From the NCBI GenBank assembly GCA_024691305.1, contig JAILNS010000034.1, positions 1-51,119 on the forward strand: DNA of 51,119 nucleotides. Direction: 5' to 3'. Below are positions 33,852-42,607 of the stretch, in pieces (position 1 is the stretch's first letter; each line of letters starts with the position of its first letter). Source of the stretch: Lachnospiraceae bacterium (lineage in GTDB: Bacteria > Bacillota > Clostridia > Lachnospirales > Lachnospiraceae). The position numbers were made by a program, and so were the translations under genes. A model generated the notes under the pieces. It made no database searches and was not told where the DNA came from. It worked only from the letters and a program-made list of their open reading frames with translations.

Positions 33852-33887
33852 TATACTACATACCGACCGAATAAACTTATCCGGAGG
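33852..33887 (+). promoter_or_regulatory. -10 element and ribosome binding site of the GtrII-like gene
   Basis: TATACT at 33852-33857, in the context TGTGATATACT that also precedes pgcA, gives a short leader to the ATG at 33892. CCGGAGG (33881-33887) is a strong RBS. No clear -35 is seen, so the promoter may depend on an activator or extended contacts. Confidence 0.45.
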
Positions 33888-33891
33888 CAAT

Positions 33892-35421
33892 ATGAAAACA
33901 ACTCTCAAAAAATATATCCCGCTCTATATCATCGATCTTATGATCCTGACTGTTTTCTGGGGAGGACTTCTTCGCACCAGTTATAACGCCGATACCGTGG
34001 CTCATATAGCTGATCCTGAATACACTGTTTTGTGGCGTATAATGTGTGGACGTTACTTTACCGCACTGCTCGAGAAGATACAGATCGTAACAGGTATCAT
34101 AATGGCTGAGCATTTACCTGTCACCATACTTTCCACGCTTATGGTTGTAGCGTTTAATGCAGTTCTTATACAGCATATCTTCAGCGATATCTTCGATAGG
34201 ATACAATTGGACAGTGCTAAACAGTTTGTATATAAGGCAGGATTCATCTTATGTACTTCACTTGTATTTTTGAATGTATTTTTCAGTGAATTCCTGATGT
34301 TCGGAGAATTCTGTATGTATATGGCGCTTGCATACCTGTTCTTTACTATAGGTATCTGCTTTTATATACGGGGCTCTGTTCGAAATACCGTTATCGCTGT
34401 GGTCTTCTTTCTTCTTGCAGTATACACATATCAGAGTTCAGCAATCCTCGGAGCACTTATTCTCGTAGTTTATTATATGGTCAAAAACAATCTCAAGTGG
34501 ACTAAAACTGCTGTAAAAGATGAGATCCTCGCAGTTCTTTTTCCTATGGGTGCGGGAGTTGTAAACCTCGTATCCACCAAGATAGCAGGAATGATCAACC
34601 CCCAATATGCATTCTTCAGAGACGTGGAAGTGGGAACCTTGTCCGGTAAACTTGCTACAGTCGCATCAAACTTCCTGCTACTGAACAAAAGCTCATATAA
34701 TCTGCTCCCGGGGGTATTCATTCCGGGATTGTTTTCTTTGTTCACCGTTATAGGGATAATATATATCCTGACCAAAAGAGAAGACAAAAAAAGCATACTG
34801 TACTTCATTACCGCATATGTGATATGCATAATTCTTATGTACAGCCTGCCATTTTTGGAATCACCTTTTTCGTTCCCGCCCAGAATGGCCTTATTCTTCT
34901 ACCTGGTGCAGGGGCTTACGGGCGTGACCATTTATTATCTTCTTTTTAATGAAAAACAAATCTCCGATACCACATTAAACAGATTCCGGATGGGATTTTC
35001 CGTGATAGTTATCGGGTACTTATGGATACAGCTGATCTTTTCACAGTTTATTATTTCCGGAAGATACGTCTCCAATACCATGGATAATGTGTTTTGCAGA
35101 TCGGTACTTCTCGAGATTGAGAAACACGAAGAAGAGACAGGCTCACATATTGATTATCTGTGTGTGTTCAATGATGATTATTCTCCGACCTACTATCGTG
35201 AATCTTCCATACACACCGACCAGATAAATGAAAGGATCATCGGACAGGCTACATGCTCATATATCGACGCAGTTCTCGGAAGACACTTTGAGCCGCTCGT
35301 AAGAGATGCTATGCCTGATGATATCTATTCCGAATATTTTGAAGGAAAAGACTGGGACCAGTTCGATGTCAGCGAACAGCTCGTCATCGTAGGAGATACA
35401 GCTTATCTGTGTGTTTACTGA
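33892..35421 (+). CDS. GtrII-like polytopic glucosyltransferase (GT-C)
   Basis: A 509-residue integral membrane protein with roughly ten hydrophobic segments and a soluble C-terminal part (about 410-509). The N-terminus IIDLMILTVFWGG...NADTVAH..RIMCGRYFTALL fits the GtrII glucosyltransferase family, which transfers glucose from undecaprenyl-phosphate-glucose to a surface polysaccharide. The convergent neighbour is a GtrB-like GT2 whose gene overlaps its 3' end by 7 bp, completing two of the three Gtr components; no GtrA flippase is visible. It is one of few plus-strand genes and diverges from the carrier-protein gene. Confidence 0.75.
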   Translation: MKTTLKKYIPLYIIDLMILTVFWGGLLRTSYNADTVAHIADPEYTVLWRIMCGRYFTALLEKIQIVTGIIMAEHLPVTILSTLMVVAFNAVLIQHIFSDIFDRIQLDSAKQFVYKAGFILCTSLVFLNVFFSEFLMFGEFCMYMALAYLFFTIGICFYIRGSVRNTVIAVVFFLLAVYTYQSSAILGALILVVYYMVKNNLKWTKTAVKDEILAVLFPMGAGVVNLVSTKIAGMINPQYAFFRDVEVGTLSGKLATVASNFLLLNKSSYNLLPGVFIPGLFSLFTVIGIIYILTKREDKKSILYFITAYVICIILMYSLPFLESPFSFPPRMALFFYLVQGLTGVTIYYLLFNEKQISDTTLNRFRMGFSVIVIGYLWIQLIFSQFIISGRYVSNTMDNVFCRSVLLEIEKHEEETGSHIDYLCVFNDDYSPTYYRESSIHTDQINERIIGQATCSYIDAVLGRHFEPLVRDAMPDDIYSEYFEGKDWDQFDVSEQLVIVGDTAYLCVY

Positions 35422-36356
35422 TCGGTTGTATCTTCGCAGTTGATCGTTTCCTGAACGACATACAACGGCCTTTGCTTGGTCATGTCAAATATATTCCCGA
35501 TATAGAGACCGATTATACCAAGCGTACTGAGAATCGCTCCGCCGAAAAATAATACAAAGATTATCAAGGTATTCCAGCCTTCCGGATTAGTGACTCCGGA
35601 GAAATAACTCACAAGAACAAAAATCAAATATATGATGGATACGATCACGGAAAAAATACCCATATGTATCGGCACATAAAGAATACGGTTCGAGAATGTG
35701 GTCATCATCTTGATCGCATAATCCATCTTCTTTTTGAAGGTATATGAGGTCTTACCCTCAAAACGATTCTCATGCTCAAGATCGATAAAATCATGCTTAT
35801 ATCCAAGCCACATCAGATACATCGTAAAGTCACGTCCTCTGTCCTTGGATGCCCTGTATTTATCTGCGGCACGCTTACTTGCGATCAGATAAGTTCCCAG
35901 TTCGTAATCAAAAGGAATCTCAGCAAAATAACTGAAAACCTTATGGAAAGTCTTTGAAAGAAACTGGGTCATTTTGGAATCTTTGCGCTGATGGCGTCTC
36001 ACAAAGACAATATCATATCCTCCTGAAACCGCATGTTCATATAGCTGCGGTATCTTCTCGGGTGCATCCTGAAGGTCACAGTCCATGGGGATTATCCAGT
36101 CTCCGGTAGCCTGAGCTACACCTGCGGAAATCGCCTTATCCTGACCGCAGTTATATGTAAAAGATATCGCTTTGACTCGACTGTCCTTGAGAGCTACTTT
36201 TTTGATCTCATCCCATGACCCCATTCCGTCACGGTCATCGACCATTATGATCTCAAAAGAAACCTTCATCCCCTCAAGGGTTTCAACAAGACGTCTGTAG
36301 AGTTCACTTATGGCACCGGGACATCCATATACAGGTATTACTACAGATATATCCAT
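35415..36356 (-). CDS. GtrB/ArnC-like undecaprenyl-phosphate glycosyltransferase
   Basis: A GT2 domain (about 1-215) with ISVVIPVYGC, the MDCDLQD motif (92-97) and RHQRKDSKMTQFLSK, followed by two membrane segments (about 225-250 and 262-285), the standard layout of GtrB, ArnC and YkoT-like enzymes. It makes undecaprenyl-phosphate-hexose. ATG 36356 (RBS AGGAAGG) is preferred to TTG 36374. It follows the FkbH stop codon by one base (TGA-T-ATG), so it is translationally coupled to it, and converges with the GtrII-like gene. Confidence 0.9.
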   Translation of the reverse strand: MDISVVIPVYGCPGAISELYRRLVETLEGMKVSFEIIMVDDRDGMGSWDEIKKVALKDSRVKAISFTYNCGQDKAISAGVAQATGDWIIPMDCDLQDAPEKIPQLYEHAVSGGYDIVFVRRHQRKDSKMTQFLSKTFHKVFSYFAEIPFDYELGTYLIASKRAADKYRASKDRGRDFTMYLMWLGYKHDFIDLEHENRFEGKTSYTFKKKMDYAIKMMTTFSNRILYVPIHMGIFSVIVSIIYLIFVLVSYFSGVTNPEGWNTLIIFVLFFGGAILSTLGIIGLYIGNIFDMTKQRPLYVVQETINCEDTTDQ

Positions 36357-36357
36357 A

Positions 36358-38181
36358 TCAAAAACCTTCCTCAACTTCTATGACATTATTGTCATTCTCA
36401 TAGTCACCGCTTATCTCAAGCACCCATACGCTGCTTCCCTGAGCAGCATCCGGCGGTAGCAGTCTGACGGCCTTTTCTTCACTAACAGGCTCAAATCCCA
36501 TGGTCATATAAAATTCTTTGACCATACCGTTTTTGGCAGTGGGGTAATAGTATCCGTATATCCGTGACAACCCCTTAGCCCGTGCCGCTTTGACGATCGC
36601 ATCTTTCATAGCACATTCCATATCTCTCTTAAGGACTCTGCAGCTCATAAGCCACAGTTCCATATGAAGTGCGGATGCCTCATTATCTATACGTCCCATA
36701 AGCAGGGACACTATTCCGTTATCACCGAATTTATCCTCCAGTTGTCCGTACAGAGTGATATATTCATCCGACAGGGAATACTTTTCTATATCAGCCACCG
36801 TACACCGAAGTGTCGTTAAGTTAAACTGATTGGATTTATTGGTAAGCTGCGATATACGGTTATAATACAATTGTTCAAAAGGAGCGATACGGGCTTTCAT
36901 CTTAAGGCCCAGCAGATACTCCCTGTAATCCGTATAAGCCGCCTGCAGATGAGAACGTTCTGCATTAGCCTTATACATATCGTTTCTCTTCTTATCGTCT
37001 TCGGATAAACCGATAACTTCGAAATATCCGTTTTTATCTATATTTCTAATATACTCTTCCGGCTGTCCTATATCCGGGACATTTACACCTGGAACCTGAT
37101 CTGCCACTATCATACGCTCTGCCGGGTTATCATCGACAAAAACCATGGAATCCGGAAGTATATTTATTGCTGATGCTATATCGATAAGATTTCTGTCCTT
37201 GGGATCCCAGTTGGCTCTTATCTCTATGAAGTCTTCTTTCTTAAGAACACCTGCGGGATGTTCAAGACCTGCCATTGCGTTTTCTTCATCATTTTTGGAA
37301 TCGATATTTAAGAGGACACCTATTTTCTTCTGCTCTTTTAAGTATGTCTGAAATTCAGTATATGTCTGGCCCACGGAAGTTTCCATACCGATCTCAAGCC
37401 CTTCGGGGCCATCGTCTCCGACTATTCCTCCCCAAAGTGTATTATCAAGATCAAGTACAAGCGCCTTCTTATTTTTGCCCCATATGGCTTTCATTATATG
37501 CGAAAGACTGTATGCAAACTCAGGTATTGCCTGCATTGAACACATATATTTATACATATGCCAGAATGCGGGATCGATCCATTTGTCCAATCCGTAAGAT
37601 GCAGACAGATAGTTGATATCGTGAATATAGAATGCTTCGGTTACTGAAGCATATTCCGCAAACATCTCATTAAGTCTGTTTACGTATCTGACTCTTCCGG
37701 AAGGATCTGTAGCCTCATAATTGCCCATCACGCGATAAAAAGGATATTCAAAATTATTCTGTATGACAGGACAATGATACGTATCCGCAAGATGCTTCCA
37801 CATAACCTTAAAACGGTCAAATTCCGCATTAAGGCAGTTGTCCGATTCCTCCCGGCTCATGCCAGGAACAGGAAGGTTTTCGATATTTCTGTAACCAGTA
37901 TGGATATATATAAGATCCGGTTCAAAGGACACGAGTTCCTTAGGATCAAACATCGCATCCTGATAGTACTGATCATATTCCGACTCATAAAATTCAGGTT
38001 CTATTCCGTAATTTAACAAAAACAATTCCAGAACACGTATATAGTCATGCGTAGTCGATCCGCCAAGTACTGCGATCTTCTTATGCGTACGTTTTGTGCC
38101 ATCCGCTGACAGTTCCCTGCGGATAGATTTTGATTTCTTAAGTATGTATTCGCTGTCAAAAGGGTATTCCAGTTTATTCAT
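36358..38181 (-). CDS. FkbH-like HAD-IIIC protein (putative glyceryl-ACP loading enzyme)
   Basis: A 607-residue protein with the complete FkbH architecture: an N-terminal SGNH-like region (about 34-230, IAVLGGSTTHDY), a HAD-IIIC domain (about 238-400, DLDNTLWGG at 244-252, VFVDDNPAER) and a C-terminal GNAT-like region (about 430-600). Known FkbH/BryA-type enzymes take 1,3-bisphosphoglycerate, dephosphorylate it and load a glyceryl group on an acyl carrier protein. A carrier protein is encoded 2.6 kb away, but the polyketide genes that usually accompany FkbH are absent. Neighbours are a GDPD-like gene 6 bp upstream and a GtrB-like gene 1 bp downstream. The family is clear; that glyceryl is the loaded group is inferred. 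Confidence 0.9.
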   Translation of the reverse strand: MNKLEYPFDSEYILKKSKSIRRELSADGTKRTHKKIAVLGGSTTHDYIRVLELFLLNYGIEPEFYESEYDQYYQDAMFDPKELVSFEPDLIYIHTGYRNIENLPVPGMSREESDNCLNAEFDRFKVMWKHLADTYHCPVIQNNFEYPFYRVMGNYEATDPSGRVRYVNRLNEMFAEYASVTEAFYIHDINYLSASYGLDKWIDPAFWHMYKYMCSMQAIPEFAYSLSHIMKAIWGKNKKALVLDLDNTLWGGIVGDDGPEGLEIGMETSVGQTYTEFQTYLKEQKKIGVLLNIDSKNDEENAMAGLEHPAGVLKKEDFIEIRANWDPKDRNLIDIASAINILPDSMVFVDDNPAERMIVADQVPGVNVPDIGQPEEYIRNIDKNGYFEVIGLSEDDKKRNDMYKANAERSHLQAAYTDYREYLLGLKMKARIAPFEQLYYNRISQLTNKSNQFNLTTLRCTVADIEKYSLSDEYITLYGQLEDKFGDNGIVSLLMGRIDNEASALHMELWLMSCRVLKRDMECAMKDAIVKAARAKGLSRIYGYYYPTAKNGMVKEFYMTMGFEPVSEEKAVRLLPPDAAQGSSVWVLEISGDYENDNNVIEVEEGF

Positions 38182-38187
38182 AATAAA

Positions 38188-39015
38188 TCACCTTATCCAA
38201 TCATTATCGGTATTATCGGTATAAACAGCCGACATCCCCATATCGATATCGGATCTTATACTGTCATGATCATCCACAGTATGCACATACAACGGAACAT
38301 CAAGTTCCATCATACTGTTATAGAAGTTTCCATCGGTCAGCCATTCTTCCCAGAAAGTTATGCCGACATAGTCATGTTTTTTAACAGCCTTTTGCAGAGC
38401 TTCGGGACTCCTCTCGTGATCTTCTGTCTGATACAGCGTAAATATGATATGATCATATCCCATTTTCTTCATTTCACGATATTCGCTGTCATGATATACC
38501 TGGACGATAAATCTGTCCGACAGATCAGGATACCTGTCACGGATCCGTCCCATCACAGCGACATTCCCGTTCCTGACATCTGTGATAATGTATATATCCG
38601 GATTATCATACATGACTCCGGCTAGGATATCTATATTCATGGGAGTAAACTCACCATCTACCGGTTTACTCATAAACTCTTCTTCGGTCGCATCGAAGTA
38701 CTTCTTGTCCGAGGCGCATATGACCTTCTTGTCCGTTGTCTGAATGAAATCTATCTCGATGAAATGGTTACCTGCAGCAATGCTTCCCTGTATAGCTTCC
38801 AGACTGTTGGTATATGTGTGTAATTCACCGTCTTTTCCGATTATTCCGCCTGCTGCATGGATTATGGTCTTCTCAGACTCTATACCGGCTCTTATATCGT
38901 CTATCTCATGTTTGATCCTGTAACTGTTGTAACCTTCATAAATGATATAACCCAAAAATACAAGAAATATTACAACGCCGATCGCAAGGATCATCTTTTT
39001 GTATGATACTTTCAT
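38188..39015 (-). CDS. Membrane-anchored GDPD-like protein with altered active site
   Basis: One N-terminal membrane segment (about 8-28) precedes a glycerophosphodiester phosphodiesterase-like TIM barrel of about 230 residues. IIHAAGG stands where HRGG is expected, TNSLEAI replaces the PENTLxAF block, FIEIDF keeps the ExD metal site, but the second catalytic His (normally HD) is lost in VICASDKK. It may be inactive or act on another phosphodiester or glycan. ATG 39015 is preferred to TTG 39027; no strong RBS is seen. It heads a unit with FkbH and GtrB behind a good promoter. Confidence 0.75.
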   Translation of the reverse strand: MKVSYKKMILAIGVVIFLVFLGYIIYEGYNSYRIKHEIDDIRAGIESEKTIIHAAGGIIGKDGELHTYTNSLEAIQGSIAAGNHFIEIDFIQTTDKKVICASDKKYFDATEEEFMSKPVDGEFTPMNIDILAGVMYDNPDIYIITDVRNGNVAVMGRIRDRYPDLSDRFIVQVYHDSEYREMKKMGYDHIIFTLYQTEDHERSPEALQKAVKKHDYVGITFWEEWLTDGNFYNSMMELDVPLYVHTVDDHDSIRSDIDMGMSAVYTDNTDNDWIR

Positions 39016-39072
39016 ATTGCAATGCAAACCATAAGGGTTTCTTCTATAACGACTGAAAACGCCACTTCTGAT

Positions 39073-39101
39073 ATTATATCATCCAAAGGTCGAAATACCA
39101 A
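39073..39101 (-). promoter_or_regulatory. Promoter of the GDPD-FkbH-GtrB unit
   Basis: The minus strand reads TTGGTA (39101-39096), a 17-bp spacer, and a perfect TATAAT (39078-39073). The predicted start near 39066 leaves a leader of about 50 nt. It sits directly after the terminator of the upstream MBOAT 2/SGNH unit, so the two transcription units are separately controlled. Confidence 0.7.
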
Positions 39102-39110
39102 CCAAAAGAC

Positions 39111-39147
39111 TATATATAAAACGGCTCCCGCCTGAGCAGGGAGCCGT
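39111..39147 (-). terminator. Rho-independent terminator after the MBOAT 2/SGNH pair
   Basis: ACGGCTCCC (39121-39129) and GGGAGCCGT (39139-39147) form a perfect 9-bp GC-rich stem with a 9-nt loop. On the minus strand it is followed by TTTATATATA. It ends transcription coming from 40299-39187. Confidence 0.9.
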
Positions 39148-39186
39148 CACACATATCCTAAATTTATTAGATTTTTCTTTTTACTC

Positions 39187-40239
39187 TTATTCCTCATGAA
39201 ATCCGGCAGCAATGGCATTTGCTTTGATCTCCTCTGCATGTCTGTCCCATGATTCCCAGCGTTTGTCTCCTCTTCTGTCAGGGATATCGTACATCTGCTT
39301 GATCTCACTGCCCAGATAGTCGCTGAATTTGCAGCTGCCTCTGTAATTTAAATGAGAATGATCATTAAAATCCTCTTCGAAATTCAGATCCATTTCACTG
39401 TAGAAGTAGTTAGTACTGTTAAATTCAAGACCGTACATATCGGCGATCTCATGAATACGGTTATACACAAGTTCATCTTCATCTGTCGTGACATAAGGAG
39501 ATACCATAAGAAAAAGTTCTATGTCATGCTTGTCACAATATTCTATGATCCTCTGCAGATAGATCTCCGATTTGATCGTGATACCTCCGCTGTTGTCCTG
39601 ACTAAGAACCGGTTCTTCCTGCGGATCGACCACATAATACGGAGTATATCCCTTAAAAGCCGCCCTGTCTTTGCGGCTCATAAGAGCGTACTCCCAGTCG
39701 TATTTATGTATCCCCCAGTATCTTGAATGATATCTGGTCATGGACGGAAAATAATCCCATATCGTATCCGTCTCACAGTCAGACAACATCATACCGATCT
39801 TATTAACTGAAAAACGTACGCCCAACAGGTTTTCGTCAAGATAATTCAACATATGGTCTTCTTTGTGCCTGGCCGGAGTATAAACATCTATAACGATAAG
39901 TTTGGGATCCTGATATTTACATATCTCCTTGAGATAATAGTATGTTATCCACAAAGGCTGCTCAGCTGCACTGTAATCATATGAAGCGATCCCGTATTTC
40001 TCCCACAAAAGTGCCGTATTTACATCACAGTGAATATGACTGGATCCCATAAACACGACATCTATTGTATTGCGAGGCTGGGCATACATGTCCTTGGACT
40101 GCCTGATCCCATGTTCAGATTTAAGACATAACAACTTATCCAAAAAAAGGTAAGTCACTATGATCAAAACCACCAGCACTGCAAAAGCCATGCACTGCCT
40201 TATATTTATTTTTTCTAACTTATCCTTAAATCTGTTCAT
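39187..40239 (-). CDS. DltD/AlgX-like SGNH membrane protein, partner of MBOAT 2
   Basis: From ATG 40239 it has 350 residues: a membrane segment (about 15-35) and an SGNH-like extracytoplasmic domain with IDVVFMGSSHIHCDV as block I and DHSHLNYRGSCKF as the distal His block. It is a clear paralogue of the protein at 29978 (shared IDVV/IVMIGSS, MVSPY, DLNF/DIDFSGDF stretches). The ATG follows the stop of MBOAT 2 by one base (TGA-T-ATG), so the two are made together. A longer reading from 40299 would overlap MBOAT 2 and is unlikely. Role: acyl acceptor or transferase outside the membrane, by analogy. Confidence 0.85.
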   Translation of the reverse strand: MNRFKDKLEKINIRQCMAFAVLVVLIIVTYLFLDKLLCLKSEHGIRQSKDMYAQPRNTIDVVFMGSSHIHCDVNTALLWEKYGIASYDYSAAEQPLWITYYYLKEICKYQDPKLIVIDVYTPARHKEDHMLNYLDENLLGVRFSVNKIGMMLSDCETDTIWDYFPSMTRYHSRYWGIHKYDWEYALMSRKDRAAFKGYTPYYVVDPQEEPVLSQDNSGGITIKSEIYLQRIIEYCDKHDIELFLMVSPYVTTDEDELVYNRIHEIADMYGLEFNSTNYFYSEMDLNFEEDFNDHSHLNYRGSCKFSDYLGSEIKQMYDIPDRRGDKRWESWDRHAEEIKANAIAAGFHEE

Positions 40240-40240
40240 A

Positions 40241-41638
40241 TCAAAATTGCATATATATAAGCTGACTTGATGTATCCGGTCCGTAAACACCCAGAACAAT
40301 GGTGCCTATCACAAGGATAAATGCCACTGTATATCTGAATCCGTACCTTTTTTTGCTTATAACCTCCGGAACGGCAACGGATCCCCGATAAGCCAATATT
40401 TCCACAGCCACAGCTGACAGGATAGTAATGCCGAGCACGATAACGTCATGCATATACACTCCCATATCAAGTTTATTCTGCTCAAAGGTAACAAACCAGT
40501 TAGAAGGATTAACCATCCTGTCAAAATATATAAGAGCATCATTTAAGGATGCTGCTCCAAAGAACACCCAGGCAATCGCCACCGCAAAAAATGTTGTTAT
40601 GCGTCCGGTGATACCGTTACGTACAAGTTTCCACCCCTTACCGGATGCTATCCCGTCGAAGGCAGAATACAGTCCGTGTAATAACCCCCATACGACAAAA
40701 TTCAGACCTCCACCGTGCCAGAATCCGCATATCAGAAATACTATGATCGTATTTATGATCTTTCTTGCAAAGCCTTTTCGGTTTCCTCCAAGAGGTATAT
40801 ATACGTAATCCTTGAGCCAACTGCTCAGTGAAATATGCCATCTTCGCCAAAACTCCGTGATGTTTTCACTTAAGTAAGGCATCCTGAAATTCTCTGACAG
40901 ATCGATACCGAAAAACCTGGATATACCTATCGCCATATATGAATATCCCGCAAAATCAAAATATATCCTCAAGGTATATATAAACACCCCGGCAAAGAGC
41001 CAGGCCCCATCGATCTCCCTGACATTCTCAAATATCCGGTCCGAAAATATCGCCAGTCTGTCCGCTATCACCAGTTTATAAAAAATACCTGTAAGGAAAA
41101 AATAAACGCTGTCAGTCCATCTTGAAAAATCGCTTATTCTTGCCTCAAGCACGTTATTCATCTGCCCGGTGAAAACATCTTTTCTCTCTATGGGACCACT
41201 TACAAATTTAGGAAACCATGCAATATACAATATAAGTTTGCCGGGATCATATTCGCTTTCTACTGTATCGCGGCAAACATCGACAAGATAACTGACCGAC
41301 TGGAAAACATAAAATGAAAACCCAAGCGGCAGTATCCACTTCTCTGAATATCCAAGTTTAAAGAAAAACAGTGCTGATACCAGTACAGATACCGATATCA
41401 CGGTTGTTGCAACAGAAGCTTTCTTACGTCCTGCATCAGCCAGATAGCCTATTCCGATCCCGGCTAAATACGTCAGTAAAGAAACAGCGATGACATAAAC
41501 TCCCGCACGTACATCGAGTATAAAGATATACAAAAGCGAAGCCGCTGCCAAAAAATAAACCCTGATACCATATCGTATAGTATAAAAGATCAAAAGTGTG
41601 ATTAGCAGGTATAATAAAGATTGAAATGTAAGAGTCAT
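40241..41638 (-). CDS. MBOAT-family O-acyltransferase 2 (DltB/AlgI-like)
   Basis: A 465-residue polytopic protein. Family motifs are LPLGFSFYVFQSVSYLVDVCR, FPKFVSGPIER, FDFAGYSYMAIGISRFFG, FRMPYLSENITEFWRRWHISLSSWLKDYVYIPLGGN and FWHGGGLNFVVWGLLHG with the putative catalytic histidine. It is closer to the AlgI/PatA pattern (PLGGNRKG) than MBOAT 1 is, so the two may use different donors or acceptors. RBS GAGGTGGG. It heads a two-gene unit with its SGNH partner and diverges from the deacetylase-like gene across a 154-bp control region. Confidence 0.93.
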   Translation of the reverse strand: MTLTFQSLLYLLITLLIFYTIRYGIRVYFLAAASLLYIFILDVRAGVYVIAVSLLTYLAGIGIGYLADAGRKKASVATTVISVSVLVSALFFFKLGYSEKWILPLGFSFYVFQSVSYLVDVCRDTVESEYDPGKLILYIAWFPKFVSGPIERKDVFTGQMNNVLEARISDFSRWTDSVYFFLTGIFYKLVIADRLAIFSDRIFENVREIDGAWLFAGVFIYTLRIYFDFAGYSYMAIGISRFFGIDLSENFRMPYLSENITEFWRRWHISLSSWLKDYVYIPLGGNRKGFARKIINTIIVFLICGFWHGGGLNFVVWGLLHGLYSAFDGIASGKGWKLVRNGITGRITTFFAVAIAWVFFGAASLNDALIYFDRMVNPSNWFVTFEQNKLDMGVYMHDVIVLGITILSAVAVEILAYRGSVAVPEVISKKRYGFRYTVAFILVIGTIVLGVYGPDTSSQLIYMQF

Positions 41639-41657
41639 AAAAGGCCCACCTCAATAA

Positions 41658-41736
41658 GATAGTGAAATTCTATCATATATATGTTAAAATCCATAGGAAC
41701 AAAAATATAGGATTATCTTAAGAAATTCTTAAGATA
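41658..41736. promoter_or_regulatory. Palindromic operator candidates between divergent MBOAT 2 and deacetylase genes
   Basis: A 23-bp perfect palindrome built from TATCTTAAGAA and TTCTTAAGATA around a central A spans 41714-41736. A second, gapped inverted repeat GATAG-N7-CTATC lies at 41658-41674. The 154-bp divergent intergenic region must hold promoters in both directions; A/T-rich -10-like sequences are present but not decisive. A shared regulator of both directions is inferred. Confidence 0.45.
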
Positions 41737-41792
41737 CATGATCATCGAATTGTAATATCATACTCATAAAAATAATTACCGGGAGTAAAAAA

Positions 41793-42566
41793 ATGTTTTC
41801 ATACGATGATTACCGAGAAATAATCCGTGCAATTAAGGACAGCAAAAAAGGAATGAAATATCCCGACGCGTACGGCAAAGACGAATTTGCCATCATGCGC
41901 CACGATGTCGAATACAGTATTGAACGTGCTTATGAACTGTCTTTGGTTGAAACGGAAATGGACTTTTCCAGCACATGGTTCTTCCAGTTTACCAACAATA
42001 CTTATAATCCATTTTCACGAACTACTATGGAATGTATCCACAAAATGAGAGACAACGGTCATACCATAGGCCTTCACTATGCACTGGACGGTGAGACCGA
42101 TATGGAAGTCGTTCGAGGCCGGATCCCCAAACAATTGGAGATCATGTCATACATGCTCGGATTCGAAATAAACCAGTTCAGTATCCACAGACCGCCTTCG
42201 GAAGCACTTGCCGCCAACTTTAAATATACCGGGATCTTCAATGCATATCAGGATGATTTCTTCACATATGCGGAAGGAGTAACCGATTCTACGCCCTTAA
42301 ATGTTAAGTACATGTCAGATGCAAACCACATATGGAGATACGGATACCCCACACGTGAAAATATAATGAACAACAAGAAGGTCCAGATCCTGACACATCC
42401 TTTTGCCTGGTGCGAGCACGGATATGATAACCATGATAATTATGTAACACTGGTTAAAGAAAAATATGCCGAAACAATCCATTCAATCAATGACGAATGC
42501 AAAGACTTCAAGGAATACCTTGACGAATTCTTAGATGCCCGGATAGATCTTAACATTTCCGGTTAA
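41793..42566 (+). CDS. Polysaccharide deacetylase-like (NodB-fold) protein
   Basis: A 257-residue protein without signal peptide. FAIMRHDVEYSIERA matches the RHDVD-type first motif of a NodB-like subgroup found in surface-polysaccharide loci, and NGHTIGLHYA gives the His-x-x-x-x-His metal site; IHRPP and LTHPFAW resemble the later motifs. It could remove an acetyl group from a sugar precursor in the cytoplasm, but the substrate cannot be read. The second Asp of the usual DVD is Glu. RBS GGGAG is 9 bases before the ATG. The next gene follows in the same direction after 41 bp. Confidence 0.78.
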   Translation: MFSYDDYREIIRAIKDSKKGMKYPDAYGKDEFAIMRHDVEYSIERAYELSLVETEMDFSSTWFFQFTNNTYNPFSRTTMECIHKMRDNGHTIGLHYALDGETDMEVVRGRIPKQLEIMSYMLGFEINQFSIHRPPSEALAANFKYTGIFNAYQDDFFTYAEGVTDSTPLNVKYMSDANHIWRYGYPTRENIMNNKKVQILTHPFAWCEHGYDNHDNYVTLVKEKYAETIHSINDECKDFKEYLDEFLDARIDLNISG

Positions 42567-42607
42567 AACCAACCGATACCATAAAGGATCATCCACAACC
42601 CTTTACC

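Noticed and set aside
36358..38181. Part of a polyketide synthase cluster
   Set aside because: FkbH normally suggests this, but no ketosynthase, acyltransferase-domain PKS or dehydrogenase of the methoxymalonyl pathway is present in 51 kb.
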